Assembly: GCF_003105155.1 (NCBI RefSeq)
Contig: NZ_QETK01000003.1
Coordinates: forward strand, 1 to 64,000
Reading direction: 5' to 3'
DNA from: Pseudomonas sp. SDI
GTDB lineage: Bacteria > Pseudomonadota > Gammaproteobacteria > Pseudomonadales > Pseudomonadaceae
DNA length: 64,000 nt
A model generated the notes under the pieces. The model was not told where the DNA came from. It made no database searches and worked only from the letters and a program-made list of their open reading frames with translations. Below are positions 8,344-17,687 of the stretch, piece by piece; the first letter of the stretch is position 1; each line of letters opens with the position of its first letter. A program made the position numbers and the translations under genes.

Positions 8344-9366
8344 TCAGCTGTTGTACACCAGCCGTTCCGCGAGCATCTGCGCCACCCGCGCCGGCGAGCG
8401 TTTTTCCGCTTGGGCGTGGGCGAACACTTCGGTCAGCCGCGAGGGTATCTGCGCCAGGTGCGCGGTGATGGTGCCGAGGTCTTCGCCCTGGTGCTTGAGC
8501 GCCACGTAGATCAGGCCGCCGGAATTGATGATGAAATCCGGGGCGTACAGGATGCCGCGGTTTTCCAGCTGATCGGCCACCTGCAGGGTGGTCAGTTGGT
8601 TGTTCGCCGAACCGGCCACCGCCGCGCAGCGCAGTTGCATCACGCTCTGGCCGTTGAGCACGGCGCCCAAGCCACAGGGTGCAAAGATGTCGCACGGCGT
8701 GCCGATCAGCGCCTCCGGGGCAATCGGATGGGCGTTGAACTGTTCCATCGCCAGTTGCACCTTGCCGGGGTCCAGGTCGCTCACCAGCAAATCCGCACCG
8801 GCGGCATGCAGTTGCTCGGCCAGCGCATAACCGACATTGCCCAGGCCCTGCACCGCCACCCGCAAGCCTTCCAGGTTGTCGCTGCCCAGGCGGGCCATCG
8901 AGGTGGCGCGAATCCCGGCAAATACGCCCATCACCGAATACGGCGACGGATCGCCGGCAGCCGTGGTGCTGGTAACGTGCTGGGTGGTCTGGGCAATGCA
9001 ATCCATGTCCAGGGTCGAGGTGCCGCTGTCGGTACCAATGATGAAGCGTCCGTCCAGCGACTCGATAAATCGCCCCAGCGCCTCGAACAGCGCGGCACGG
9101 TTCTCCACATGCGGATTACGGATGATCACCGCCTTGCCGCCACCAAACGGCAGGCCGGCGAGCGCGGCTTTATAGGTCATGCCCTGGGCCAGGTGAATGG
9201 CATCGGTCATGGCACTGTCGTCGTCGGGGTAGGCCAGGTAGCGACAGCCGCCCATGGCGGGGCCCTGCCGCTCGTTGTGAATGGCGATCACGGCCTTCAG
9301 GCCTGTGGCCGGGTCGATACACAGGTGCAGCGACTGGGTACGGGTGGATTGCATGAGAGCAAACAT
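8344..9366 (-). CDS. Leu/Val/Phe/Glu dehydrogenase family enzyme
   Basis: This 340-residue protein is an NAD-dependent amino-acid dehydrogenase of the leucine/phenylalanine/valine type, which oxidatively deaminates an amino acid to its 2-oxo acid. Visible motifs are the glycine-rich substrate segment GPAMGGCRYL, the catalytic lysine region MTYKAALAGLPFGGGKAVI and the Rossmann motif VQGLGNVGYALAEQL, followed by an acidic residue pair in SDLD. The start at 9366 (MFALMQSTRTQSLHLCID) is preferred over an upstream frame without similarity. Substrate is not determinable from sequence. It stands alone, convergent with yebG. Confidence 0.9.
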   Translation of the reverse strand: MFALMQSTRTQSLHLCIDPATGLKAVIAIHNERQGPAMGGCRYLAYPDDDSAMTDAIHLAQGMTYKAALAGLPFGGGKAVIIRNPHVENRAALFEALGRFIESLDGRFIIGTDSGTSTLDMDCIAQTTQHVTSTTAAGDPSPYSVMGVFAGIRATSMARLGSDNLEGLRVAVQGLGNVGYALAEQLHAAGADLLVSDLDPGKVQLAMEQFNAHPIAPEALIGTPCDIFAPCGLGAVLNGQSVMQLRCAAVAGSANNQLTTLQVADQLENRGILYAPDFIINSGGLIYVALKHQGEDLGTITAHLAQIPSRLTEVFAHAQAEKRSPARVAQMLAERLVYNS

Positions 9367-9483
9367 CGTCGGGCCCTCGGGGTCGCGGTGCTTCACCAAG
9401 TATAGGCGGGGTCCTGCAGCCTGCTGCGGCACTGGACGAAAGCCCCTACCAGCGCTAAAACAACAGCTTGAGCGGAGATTGTC

Positions 9484-10293
9484 ATGAGCCCACGCCAAGC
9501 CTGCCTCGCCTGCCTTGATCGCACCCCCGTCGCCCTGTTCGAGGCGGCGCTGTGGATCGCTGCCGAACACGACCCGAGCGTGCAGCCGCGCGAGGCGCTG
9601 GAGCAGGTGCGCGCCTTGCAACAGGAGGTGAGCCGCAAGCTACCGATGCTGCCGGTGGCCGAGCTGGCCCAACCGCTGTTGCGCGAGCTGTGCGCGCAGG
9701 GCTTTCAGGAAGACGAATATCACCCGTTACGACCGCAGGCGGCATTGCTCGACAAGGTGCTGCAACGCCGCCGTGGGCAGCCGTTGGCGTTGGCGCTGCT
9801 GACGCTGGAGGTGGCGCGGGGGTTGTCGATTCCGTTGGAGGGGGTGAATTTTCCCGGGCATTTTCTGCTGCGGGTGCCGGGGGCGGATCATCTGCTTGAT
9901 CCCTGTGGTGGCCGGCGCCTGTACGCCAGCGACTGCCGCGAACTGCTGGGCCGGCAGTTCGGCCCACAGCTGGCGTTGAGTGCTGAGCATTTGCTGACGG
10001 CCAGCGCCCAGCAGATGTTGCAGCGCCTGTCGCGTAACTTGCGCCAGTTGCACGCAACCAACGATGACGATCTGTCGGCGTTGAAGGATGCCGAGCGGGT
10101 GTTGCAGTTGGGTGCGCCGAGCGCCAGCGATTATCTGGCCAGGGCGACCCTGTATCAGCGCATGGGGTGCCCGCAGGCCGAACGCTACGACCTGGAGCTT
10201 GCACTGCTGCTCAGCGACGACCCGATTCAGCAGTTGCGCCTGAGCGAACGGCTGAGCCATTTGCCACCGGCGTCTTCACCGTCGGTGCATTAG
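9484..10293 (+). CDS. SirB1-family transglutaminase-like/TPR protein
   Basis: This 269-residue protein has the SirB1 (transglutaminase-like) core: a segment with LLDKVLQRRRGQPLALALLTLEVAR, then GVNFPGHFLLRVPG, then LLDPCGG. It is followed by a C-terminal tetratricopeptide-like stretch (DYLARATLYQRMGCPQAERYDLE). Family members have no settled biochemical role; the catalytic triad of true transglutaminases is not complete. It has a single gene context and starts 117 bases from the divergent dehydrogenase. Confidence 0.82.
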   Translation: MSPRQACLACLDRTPVALFEAALWIAAEHDPSVQPREALEQVRALQQEVSRKLPMLPVAELAQPLLRELCAQGFQEDEYHPLRPQAALLDKVLQRRRGQPLALALLTLEVARGLSIPLEGVNFPGHFLLRVPGADHLLDPCGGRRLYASDCRELLGRQFGPQLALSAEHLLTASAQQMLQRLSRNLRQLHATNDDDLSALKDAERVLQLGAPSASDYLARATLYQRMGCPQAERYDLELALLLSDDPIQQLRLSERLSHLPPASSPSVH

Positions 10294-10324
10294 CACTCGC
10301 AGCTACAGAAATGCCTCAAGCCAC

Positions 10325-10351
10325 TGTAGGAGCTGGCTTGCCAGCGCCTAC
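10325..10351. repeat. REP-like element
   Basis: TGTAGGAGCTGGCTTGCCAG with the complementary continuation GCGCCTAC. It is a palindromic extragenic element of the type scattered through P. putida-group genomes, between two convergent genes. Confidence 0.7.
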
Positions 10352-10361
10352 GCTAGACGGC

Positions 10362-10997
10362 TTATGCCTCGGCTGGTGCATCCGCCTGCTTCGCCGGGTG
10401 CGCCTGGGCGAACGCCGGATGCGCCGCCGCCAGCGCCACCACCCGACGAATCCGCGGATACGCCGTCAGATCGGTATTGAACCGCTGCGCCGCATACACC
10501 TGCGGAATCAGGTACACGTCGGCCAGCCCCGGCTCAGCGCCGAAGCAGAAGCCGCTGTCGCCAATCAACTGCTCTACCGCCGCCAGCCCCTGGCCAATCC
10601 AGTGGCCAATCCATTGATTCAGCGCCGCCTCGTCATGCCCCAGCTGACGCAGCTGGTTCAACACGCTGACGTTATGCAACGGGTGTACATCGCAGCCAAT
10701 CAGCGCCGCTACGCCGCGCACCTGCGCGCGCTGCACGGCGCTGCCCGGCAACAGCGCCGGCAGCGGATAAACCTCCTCCAGGTACTCGATGATCGCCGGC
10801 GACTGCAGCAGCAGCTCCCCGGAATCAAGCTTCAGCGCCGGCACTCGCCCCTGCGGGTTGAGCCGGGTGAAGGCCGGCTCACGCTGCTCGCCCTTGAGCA
10901 GGTTGACCGGCACCGCCTGGTACTCCACCCCCTTCAGCGCCAGGGCAATCCGCACCCGGTACGACGAGGTCGAACGGTAGTAGCCATAGAGATCCAT
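10362..10997 (-). CDS. maiA: Maleylacetoacetate isomerase
   Basis: This 211-residue zeta-class glutathione S-transferase converts maleylacetoacetate to fumarylacetoacetate in tyrosine/phenylalanine breakdown. The hallmark zeta-class motif is present as SSYRVRIALALKG near residue 11, with NPQGRVPAL and LQSPAIIEYLEE in the glutathione-binding domain. It is the third gene of hmgA-fahA-maiA, 12 bases after fahA, and so is co-transcribed under HmgR. Confidence 0.95.
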   Translation of the reverse strand: MDLYGYYRSTSSYRVRIALALKGVEYQAVPVNLLKGEQREPAFTRLNPQGRVPALKLDSGELLLQSPAIIEYLEEVYPLPALLPGSAVQRAQVRGVAALIGCDVHPLHNVSVLNQLRQLGHDEAALNQWIGHWIGQGLAAVEQLIGDSGFCFGAEPGLADVYLIPQVYAAQRFNTDLTAYPRIRRVVALAAAHPAFAQAHPAKQADAPAEA

Positions 10998-11009
10998 TGC
11001 CCTGCCCTC

Positions 11010-12302
11010 TCAGCGTGCCGGTACGACTTTGCCACGGCATTCGCCGAAGCCGATCGACGCCACGCCGTCACGGCTGGCACGCGCCCGGAGAATGATCTCG
11101 TCGCCATCTTCGAGGAACTTGCGCACCTCGCCACTGGCCAGCTCGACCGGCTCCTTACCGCCCTGGGTGATCTCCAGCAGGCTGCCGAACTGCCCAGGCT
11201 TGGCCCCGGACAGGGTGCCCGAACCGAACAGGTCTCCCGGCTGCAACTGGCAACCGTTGACGCTGTGGTGGGCAACCATCTGCGCCACGGTCCAGTACAT
11301 GCTCAGGGTGTTGCTCAGGGTCAGGCGGTGCGCCGGCAGGTTTTGCTCGCGCATGCGCTCGGTGAGCAGCAGCACTTCCAGCTCGATATCGAACGCGCCG
11401 TTGGCCTGGTCGCGCTTGTCCAGCAGGTACGACAGTGGCTGCGGATCGCCTTCCGGGCGGGCCGGCTGCGCGCAGCGGAACGGCGCCAGCGCTTCGGCCG
11501 TCACCACCCACGGCGACACCGTGGAGATGAAGCTTTTCGACAGGAACGGGCCCAGCGGCTGGTATTCCCAGGCCTGGATATCGCGTGCCGACCAGTCGTT
11601 GAGCAGGCAGAAACCGGCGATGTGCTCGGCCGCTTCGGCGACCGGAATCGAATCGCCCATCTCGTTGCCCTGGCCGATCCAGATGCCCAGCTCCAGTTCG
11701 TAGTCCAGCCGTGCGCACGGGCCGAAGCTCGGCTCGGTCTGGCCGGCCGGCAGGGTCTGGCCCTTCGGCCGACGCACGTCGGCGCCCGACGGACGAATGG
11801 TCGAGGCGCGGCCGTGATAGCCAATCGGCACGTATTTATAGTTCGGCAGCAGCGGGTTGTCCGGGCGGAACAGCTTGCCGACGTTCTTCGCGTGCTCGAT
11901 GCCTACATAGAAGTCGGTGTAGTCGCCGATCCGCGCCGGCAGGTGCAGTTGGCACTCGGCCGCCGGGTACAGCAGGCCTTTCAGTTGCGCCTGGTACGGG
12001 CTGTCTTCGCCGAGCAGTTCCAGCAGTCGTTCGCGCAGCGCCACGCGGGCACCACGGCCGAGGGCGAAGAAGGCGTTCAGCGCACCGCCACGGGTGGCTT
12101 CAACGGCGGCGCGAGCCTGACTGTCGAACAAGCCGGCGGCCAGTGCTGCGTCGAGGTCGAGGATCGCCTCGCCGATCGCTACACCACAGCGACGCTCGTC
12201 GCTGCCGCGGCTGAAAATACCCAGCGGCAGGTTCTGCAGCGGGAAATCGCTATGCCCGTTGGCGTGTTCGACCCAACTGCGGGCAATGGCGGACTGATTC
12301 AT
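11010..12302 (-). CDS. fahA: Fumarylacetoacetase
   Basis: This 430-residue enzyme hydrolyses fumarylacetoacetate to fumarate and acetoacetate, the last step of the homogentisate pathway. Conserved segments include DYTDFYVGIEHAKNVGKLFR (metal-binding Asp and catalytic His region), YKYVPIGYHGRAS, LDYELELGIWIG and FCLLNDWSARDIQAWEYQPL. The start at 12302 gives the family N-terminus and leaves 2 bases after the hmgA stop, so the genes are coupled. Confidence 0.96.
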   Translation of the reverse strand: MNQSAIARSWVEHANGHSDFPLQNLPLGIFSRGSDERRCGVAIGEAILDLDAALAAGLFDSQARAAVEATRGGALNAFFALGRGARVALRERLLELLGEDSPYQAQLKGLLYPAAECQLHLPARIGDYTDFYVGIEHAKNVGKLFRPDNPLLPNYKYVPIGYHGRASTIRPSGADVRRPKGQTLPAGQTEPSFGPCARLDYELELGIWIGQGNEMGDSIPVAEAAEHIAGFCLLNDWSARDIQAWEYQPLGPFLSKSFISTVSPWVVTAEALAPFRCAQPARPEGDPQPLSYLLDKRDQANGAFDIELEVLLLTERMREQNLPAHRLTLSNTLSMYWTVAQMVAHHSVNGCQLQPGDLFGSGTLSGAKPGQFGSLLEITQGGKEPVELASGEVRKFLEDGDEIILRARASRDGVASIGFGECRGKVVPAR

Positions 12303-12304
12303 GG

Positions 12305-13606
12305 TTATCTCCGATTCGGGGTGAAGGTGCTCGGCAAGGTAGCCCAGCAACTATCGTAGTCGGCCTGCAGTTGCGGGCAGTCAAGCGCATGGCGGGTCGG
12401 ACGCAGCACCTGGCTGGTCTCGAACATGAAGGCCATGGTGTTATCGATCTTGCTTGGCGCCAGCTCGACGGCAATCGCCTTGTCGCAGGTGGGCGCATCC
12501 GGGCCGTGGGCGCTCATGCAGCTGTGCAGCGACGCGCCGCCGGGCAGGAAGCCGTCGGCCTTGGCGTCGTACTCGCCCTTGATCAGGCCCATGAACTCGT
12601 TCATCAGGTTGCGGTGGAACCATGGCGGACGGAAGGTGTTCTCGGCCACCATCCAGCGCGGCGGGAAGATCACGAAGTCGAGGTTGGCCATGCCCGGCAC
12701 GCTGCTCGGCGAGGTCAGCACGGTAAAGATCGACGGATCGGGATGGTCGAAGCTGACCGTGCCGATGGTGTTGAAGCGGCGCAGGTCGTATTTGTACGGC
12801 ACGTTGTTGCCGTGCCAGGCAACCACGTCCAGCGGCGAATGCTGCAACTCGCAGCCCCACAGTTCGCCGAGGAACTTCTGCACCAGTTGCACCGGGCCAG
12901 CCTGCTCTTCGTAATGCGCCACCGGGGCGAGGAAGTCGCGCGGGTTGGCCAGGCCGTTGCTGCCGATCGGGCCGAGGTCCGGGATACGCAGCGGGGCGCC
13001 GTGGTTTTCCGCCAGGTAGCCACGGGCCTGGCTGTCGAGCAGTTCGACGCGGAACTTCATCCCGCGCGGCAGCACGGCGATTTCCAGCGGTTCCACCTCA
13101 AGGATGCCCAGCTCGGTAACGATGCGCAGGCGCCCCTGCTCCGGCACCAGCAACAGCTCGCCGTCGGCGTTGAAGAACACCCGCTCCATCGAGCGGTTGG
13201 CGCAGTAGTGGTAGACGCTGATGCCGGCCGGTTTTTCCGCCGCCGAGTTGGCGACCATCGCGACCCAGCCGTCGATGAAGTCGGTCGGCTCGCTCGGAAT
13301 CGGTTGCGGGCTCCAGCGCAGACGGTTTGGCGTCACCGCCCCCAGCGGGCCACCGGCCAACTGCCGCTCCAGGCGCTCGAAACGCGGGTGCAGCGCCGAT
13401 GGGCGAATGCGATACAGCCAGGTACGCCGCGACTCGCTCCGGGTCATGGTGAAAGCCGTGCCCGAGAGCAGTTCGGCATACAGGCCGTAGGGGGCTTTTT
13501 GCGGGGAATTCTGACCAACCGGCAGGGCGCCGGGCAGTGCTTCGCTTGCGAATTCGTTGCCGAAACCGCTCTGGTAAGCGAGAGCAGGCGTGGAATCGAG
13601 GTTCAT
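12305..13606 (-). CDS. hmgA: Homogentisate 1,2-dioxygenase
   Basis: This 433-residue Fe(II) ring-cleavage enzyme opens homogentisate to maleylacetoacetate. Recognisable stretches are [20 protein letters not shown] at the start, the iron-ligand region [20 protein letters not shown] and the C-terminal [15 protein letters not shown]. It is the first gene of the catabolic operon, divergent from hmgR across a 175-base control region. Loss of this enzyme in Pseudomonas gives brown pyomelanin; here it looks intact. Confidence 0.97.
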   Translation of the reverse strand: MNLDSTPALAYQSGFGNEFASEALPGALPVGQNSPQKAPYGLYAELLSGTAFTMTRSESRRTWLYRIRPSALHPRFERLERQLAGGPLGAVTPNRLRWSPQPIPSEPTDFIDGWVAMVANSAAEKPAGISVYHYCANRSMERVFFNADGELLLVPEQGRLRIVTELGILEVEPLEIAVLPRGMKFRVELLDSQARGYLAENHGAPLRIPDLGPIGSNGLANPRDFLAPVAHYEEQAGPVQLVQKFLGELWGCELQHSPLDVVAWHGNNVPYKYDLRRFNTIGTVSFDHPDPSIFTVLTSPSSVPGMANLDFVIFPPRWMVAENTFRPPWFHRNLMNEFMGLIKGEYDAKADGFLPGGASLHSCMSAHGPDAPTCDKAIAVELAPSKIDNTMAFMFETSQVLRPTRHALDCPQLQADYDSCWATLPSTFTPNRR

Positions 13607-13691
13607 CGAGCCTCCAGGCCCCATACGGGCCGGTTGTGGCAGTTGGCTGCTCGCCTTGCCAGCGCTGACAGCACTTCTGCGTTATTTTTAT

Positions 13692-13726
13692 CGTAATGAC
13701 ATTACGCATAACGTAATTTGATTACG
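13692..13726. promoter_or_regulatory. Tandem palindromic operator between hmgA and hmgR
   Basis: Two perfect palindromes CGTAAT-N3-ATTACG occur at 13692-13706 and 13712-13726, 20 bases centre to centre. The inner arms form a third dyad, ATTACGCATAACGTAAT. They are the only strong dyads in the divergent control region and are the probable HmgR (IclR-type) binding sites controlling both genes. Confidence 0.75.
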
Positions 13727-13781
13727 AATTGCCGTCAAGCTATAAAGACGCCCTCCCCTGCCCCCCGGAAGCCCGCACACC

Positions 13782-14567
13782 ATGGCCAAAGCCAGTACCC
13801 CTGCCGACAGCAACGGCAAACAGAAGGTCCGCTCGGCAGAGGTCGGCACCGACATCCTCAAGGCCCTGGCCCAGCTGTCGCCGGCCACCTCGCTGTCGCG
13901 CCTGGCCGAGCACGTGCAGATGCCGGCGAGCAAGGTTCACCGTTATTTGCAGGCGTTGATCGCCAGTGGCTTCGCCGAGCAGAACCCGGCCACCAACCAC
14001 TATGGCCTGGGCCGCGAGGCCTTGCGCGTGGGGCTGGCGGCGCTGGGCGGGATGGATGTGCTGAAGGTTGCGGCACTGCCAATGTCGCAGTTGCGCGACG
14101 AACTGAACGAAAGCTGCTTCATCGCCGTGTGGGGCAACCAGGGCGCGACCGTGGTAAGCATCGAGCCGGCGGTGCGCGCGGTGACCGTAGTGACACAGAT
14201 CGGCTCGGTGCTGCCACTGCTCAGCTCGTCCACCGGGCTGGTGTTCGGCGCTTACCTGCCGACGCGGGAAACCCTGGAGCTGCGTGACGCCGAGCTGGCC
14301 GTCCTCGGCCAGCCGGCCAGCCAGTACGACACGCTGTTCGCGCAGATCCGCGCGCGCGGCCTGCACCATGTGCATGGCTTGCTGATGCCGGGGGTGGATG
14401 CGCTGTCGGCGCCGGTGTTCAACGCCATGGGGCAGATTGCGGCGGTAATCACCGTGGTCGGCCCGACGTCGATCTTTCATGCCGACGAACAGGGCCCGGC
14501 AGCGCAGCAGCTACTGGCGGCGGCACAGGCGATCAGTTGGCGAATGGGCTATGAAGCAGCGCCATGA
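13782..14567 (+). CDS. hmgR: IclR-family repressor of the homogentisate operon
   Basis: This 261-residue regulator has an N-terminal winged helix-turn-helix at about residues 20-80 (AEVGTDILKALAQL, then SLSRLAEHVQMPASKVHRYL) and a C-terminal effector-binding domain (from about 95, ELNESCFIAVWGNQGATVVS). In P. putida HmgR represses hmgABC and is released by homogentisate. The divergent position next to hmgA and the tandem palindromes between them support this identity. Confidence 0.93.
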   Translation: MAKASTPADSNGKQKVRSAEVGTDILKALAQLSPATSLSRLAEHVQMPASKVHRYLQALIASGFAEQNPATNHYGLGREALRVGLAALGGMDVLKVAALPMSQLRDELNESCFIAVWGNQGATVVSIEPAVRAVTVVTQIGSVLPLLSSSTGLVFGAYLPTRETLELRDAELAVLGQPASQYDTLFAQIRARGLHHVHGLLMPGVDALSAPVFNAMGQIAAVITVVGPTSIFHADEQGPAAQQLLAAAQAISWRMGYEAAP

Positions 14568-14816
14568 CCCAATTTGGTGCACTGTTACTGCGGACGCAAC
14601 AGTGAATGTCACAAAGGGCTATTTTTCTGACGTGGTGGACTGACTATTCTTACCTGGCTTGCAGCGAACAGCCTTTCGCGGAGCACAGGCCGACGGTTCT
14701 GGCTGTTTAATGTCTGGTTAATACTCTCCCCCTAGAGTCCTCCCCTGACACGCTGGATCGTCGCCCTTCAGGTTCACCGACGTTGATTTTGAAGCTCCTT
14801 GATCTACGTCTTACTT
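14568..14816. other. Untranslated stretch downstream of hmgR
   Basis: About 250 bases without a convincing reading frame lie between the hmgR stop and a strong terminator. The stretch is less GC-rich than its neighbours. It could be a long hmgR 3' end or a small RNA that ends at the terminator; no known RNA family was recognised. Confidence 0.4.
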
Positions 14817-14843
14817 GGCCGCTGCTCTGCAGCGGCCTTTTTT
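14817..14843 (+). terminator. Strong intrinsic terminator
   Basis: GGCCGCTG/CAGCGGCC stem followed by six T residues, 250 bases after the hmgR stop. Its position suggests either a long hmgR 3' end or a separate short transcript. Confidence 0.85.
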
Positions 14844-14879
14844 ATGCGCGGGATTCAAGGGCCTCATCGCGGGCTGAAT

Positions 14880-15791
14880 TCACTGCCGAACTTTCTGCAA
14901 ATTCGCCATCATCTGCCCCAACGCCTCCAGGCTGTCGCGCGGATGCAGTGCGCCCTCGAAGTCGCCGATCTGCGCCCAGTTCGCCGCCACATCCTCGACG
15001 CTGAACCCGGCCTGCGGATCGAACCCCACGCCCAGGCTGCGTTCCCAGCGCGTCTTGCCGATCCAGCCACCGCCCACTTCGAACAACTGCCCGGTGTCCT
15101 CGCACTGCGCGCTGCCCAGGTACACCACCAGCGGGCTGATCAGCTCCGGTTTCAGCTGCTCGAACACCTGCGGAGGAATCAGCCCCTCGGTCATCCGCGT
15201 GCCGCCGGTCGGGGCAATCGCGTTGACCAGAATGCCGTGCTTGCGCCCTTCCAGCGCCAGCGTGCGGGTCAGCCCGTACAGGCCCAGCTTGGCCATGCCG
15301 TAGTTGGCCTGGCCAAAGTTGCCGTAGATACCCGAGGTGGAACTGGTAAAGATCACCCGGCCGAAGTTCTGCTCGCGCAGGTGTGGCCAGGCCGCACGGG
15401 TGAGCTTGTACGCACCTTCGACATGCACCTGGTAGACCTGACCCCAATCGGCGTCTTCCATCTTGTGGAAGGTCTTGTCGCGCAGGATCCCGGCGTTGTT
15501 CACCAGTACGTCGACCCGGCCGAATTCATCCAGCGCCTGCTCGACGATACGCTGCCCGTCGGTCACCGAATCATGGTTGGCCACGGCCGTGCCGCCCGCG
15601 TCACGGATCTGCGCCACCACCCGGTCGGCCGCCGAGGCGCTGGCGCCTTCGCCATGGGTGGAGCCGCCCAGGTCGTTGACCAGCACCTTGGCCCCATGCT
15701 GCGCGAACAACAGCGCATGCGCGCGCCCAAGGCCACCGCCGGCCCCCGTGACAATCACCACTCTATCTTCCAGACGCACCGAATCGGTCAT
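14880..15791 (-). CDS. Short-chain dehydrogenase, hydroxyacyl-CoA dehydrogenase-like
   Basis: This 303-residue SDR resembles the dehydrogenase domain of peroxisomal multifunctional enzyme type 2 (Fox2/17-beta-HSD4). The N-terminal cofactor motif is TGAGGGLGRAHALLFAQHGA, followed by VNDLGGSTHGEG and NNAGILRDKTF; the active site is SSTSGIYGNFGQANYGMAK (Ser, Tyr, Lys). Family members oxidise 3-hydroxyacyl-CoA. The start at 15791 (MTDSVRLEDRVVIVTG) is the family start. It is co-directional with the alpha/beta hydrolase upstream. Confidence 0.87.
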   Translation of the reverse strand: MTDSVRLEDRVVIVTGAGGGLGRAHALLFAQHGAKVLVNDLGGSTHGEGASASAADRVVAQIRDAGGTAVANHDSVTDGQRIVEQALDEFGRVDVLVNNAGILRDKTFHKMEDADWGQVYQVHVEGAYKLTRAAWPHLREQNFGRVIFTSSTSGIYGNFGQANYGMAKLGLYGLTRTLALEGRKHGILVNAIAPTGGTRMTEGLIPPQVFEQLKPELISPLVVYLGSAQCEDTGQLFEVGGGWIGKTRWERSLGVGFDPQAGFSVEDVAANWAQIGDFEGALHPRDSLEALGQMMANLQKVRQ

Positions 15792-15902
15792 CGCAGATCT
15801 CCACCAAGGCAAAGGGAACAGGCAAGCAGTGTCGGCCAGCGCCCGGCCCCGGGCAATCAACCGGGGGGGCGCTGAATGGCAGGCAATAAGGCAGCGGGAT
15901 GG

Positions 15903-16811
15903 TCAGGACCAGGCCACTTTCTGCAAAAGACCGGGCAGCGGCTGTTGCCGGAACGCCAGGTAGTGACGCAGCACCTGTACCGGCGCCTCGGTATGCGGGT
16001 AATGCCCGATGCCTTGCAACAACACCGTGTCGGGGTTGGGCACCAGTTGCTGGTAACGCTCGACCATATGCGCGCCGGACACCGGGTCCAACGCACCATT
16101 GATGAAGCGTAGCGGGACGTCGCCGACCTGCAAGGCGCCAACCCAGCGCTCGCGCTGGGCGACCCGCTCCGGCAGGTAGCCGATCAGCTTGTGCAGGATC
16201 CGGTTGCCGCGGTTCGACGCCACCAGGCTCCAGTAGTCGTCCAGCGCGCTTTCGCTCGGATGGGTGCACGGCCCGTAGACCTGGCTGACATTGCGCACCA
16301 GGTCGTCGCGGCCGAACGAACGCGCCACCAGCCAGCCCAGCGGGCCGAGCAGCAGCTTCTGGATCAGCAAGGTGCGGTGCGCTTCGGGGAACAGCCCGGC
16401 ATTGAGGAAGGCGCAACTGCCGATCTGCGCACGCCCTTCGTGGTGACGGGCGAGCAGTTCCTGAGCAACCGTGGCGCCGTAGTCATGCCCAAGCAGATGC
16501 ACCGGCTCGGTGATGTCCAGGTGTTGCAGCAGTGCCTGCAGCAGGTCGGCCTGTTCGAGCAGGCTGTAGTCATGCTGTGGCGGCTTGGCCGAATCGCCAA
16601 AACCGAGCATGTCGCAGGCAATCAGGCGAAAGCGCTGGGCCAGGGGTTGCCACAGGTAATGCCAGTCCCAACTCGCCGTCGGGAACCCGTGGATCAAAAG
16701 CAGTGGCGCTCCTTGCCCTGCGCTCCAATAACGAATGCTCTGGTTGCGGAAGGTAAAACTCAGACCCCGGGTCCGCCAGACGCAGAGTGGAATCTCGGCC
16801 AGTGGCATCAC
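15903..16811 (-). CDS. Alpha/beta hydrolase, haloalkane-dehalogenase/epoxide-hydrolase-like
   Basis: This 302-residue protein has an oxyanion motif at HGFPTASWDW (residue 41 on), the nucleophile elbow GHDYG with an Asp nucleophile at residue 110, and a C-terminal His in GIGHYPHTEAP. An Asp rather than Ser nucleophile points to the dehalogenase/epoxide hydrolase branch, not esterases. The substrate is unknown. It begins with two Met codons (16811 or 16808). It lies 111 bases upstream of the SDR and may share its transcript. Confidence 0.85.
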   Translation of the reverse strand: MMPLAEIPLCVWRTRGLSFTFRNQSIRYWSAGQGAPLLLIHGFPTASWDWHYLWQPLAQRFRLIACDMLGFGDSAKPPQHDYSLLEQADLLQALLQHLDITEPVHLLGHDYGATVAQELLARHHEGRAQIGSCAFLNAGLFPEAHRTLLIQKLLLGPLGWLVARSFGRDDLVRNVSQVYGPCTHPSESALDDYWSLVASNRGNRILHKLIGYLPERVAQRERWVGALQVGDVPLRFINGALDPVSGAHMVERYQQLVPNPDTVLLQGIGHYPHTEAPVQVLRHYLAFRQQPLPGLLQKVAWS

Positions 16812-16989
16812 AGGTTTCTCGGTTGGTGGGCGGTTCGACTGCTGTTGTCGCTCACGGTATTGGCTGTGGTCATTGCGATCACCCGGGCACTTGGACGTGC
16901 TCTCTGGCGATCAGTCTAGTCGCCTCGCCCGGCAGCGTGAGTTGCGTTGGCAGCCAGCTTGCTGACCGAGCGAGTCAGACAGAGAAAAC

Positions 16990-17101
16990 CTACAGCGGGG
17001 CTGCCAACAGCGGCGACAACAGGTAGCCCCCGGTGCGCCGGTACAGCCAGCGGCTAGCGAGGTAGGCCAGTACGGTCAGCGCCAGCCAGAACAGCGGCTG
17101 A
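16990..17101 (-). pseudogene. Short N-terminal remnant of an LrgB-like membrane gene
   Basis: Directly after the flavodoxin stop, one frame encodes QPLFWLALTVLAYLASRWLY followed by RRTGGYLLSPLLAAPL and a TAG. This resembles the first helix of LrgB/CidB-family proteins. It has no start codon of its own and no downstream helices, so it is a relic. The identification rests on about 36 residues and is tentative. The region 16812-16989 shows no other gene. Confidence 0.45.
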
Positions 17102-17557
17102 TCAGCCCTTCAGGGCGCCCGCAAACTCGGCCAGCCAAGGCTCGGCGTCGGTTTCCGGGGTCACGGTTTCGCTGGCGTCCAGGCGCAGCATCGGCAGCAC
17201 TTCGTGCAGGCCCAGCTCGGCGAACAGCTCGCGCAGTTGCTCGCCGCCGCCGCAGAAGGTGTCGCCGTAGCTCGAATCGCCGAGGCCGATCACCGCCCCC
17301 GGCAGGCCGCGCCAGGCCGCCGGCAGCACGTCGCGGATTTCGCTGAACAGCGGCATCAGGCTGTCCGGCAGCTCACCCATGCCGGTGGTCGAGGTAACGG
17401 CGAGGAAAGCTTGCGGGGCGAAGCCCTGGAGGTCCTGCAAAGTGGCACGGGCGGCGTGCCAGGCTTCGAAACCAGCGGCCTTGAGCAGCACTTCGGCATG
17501 GCGGGCAACTTCGTCGGCGGTACCGTAAACCGACCCGGAGAGGATGACGACTTTCAT
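17102..17557 (-). CDS. Flavodoxin (MioC-like)
   Basis: This 151-residue FMN-binding electron carrier has the phosphate-binding loop SGSVYGTADEVARHAE near the N-terminus, TSTTGMGELPDSL in the 50s loop and GLGDSSYGDTFCGGGEQL in the 90s loop. It resembles MioC and the single-domain flavodoxins of Pseudomonas. The start at 17557 (MKVVILSGSVYG) matches the family. It is probably a monocistronic gene. Confidence 0.9.
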   Translation of the reverse strand: MKVVILSGSVYGTADEVARHAEVLLKAAGFEAWHAARATLQDLQGFAPQAFLAVTSTTGMGELPDSLMPLFSEIRDVLPAAWRGLPGAVIGLGDSSYGDTFCGGGEQLRELFAELGLHEVLPMLRLDASETVTPETDAEPWLAEFAGALKG

Positions 17558-17687
17558 AGCGGATTCCGAAACTGAGTAAAAGCGTAGGATACTAGCACCC
17601 GAGGCTGGCAAAAGGCCTTATCGGCTAATGTCCAATGCTCTAGAATCGCCTCGGCGTGTTTAATCCTCCCCTCACCGGTGCGGTTCG

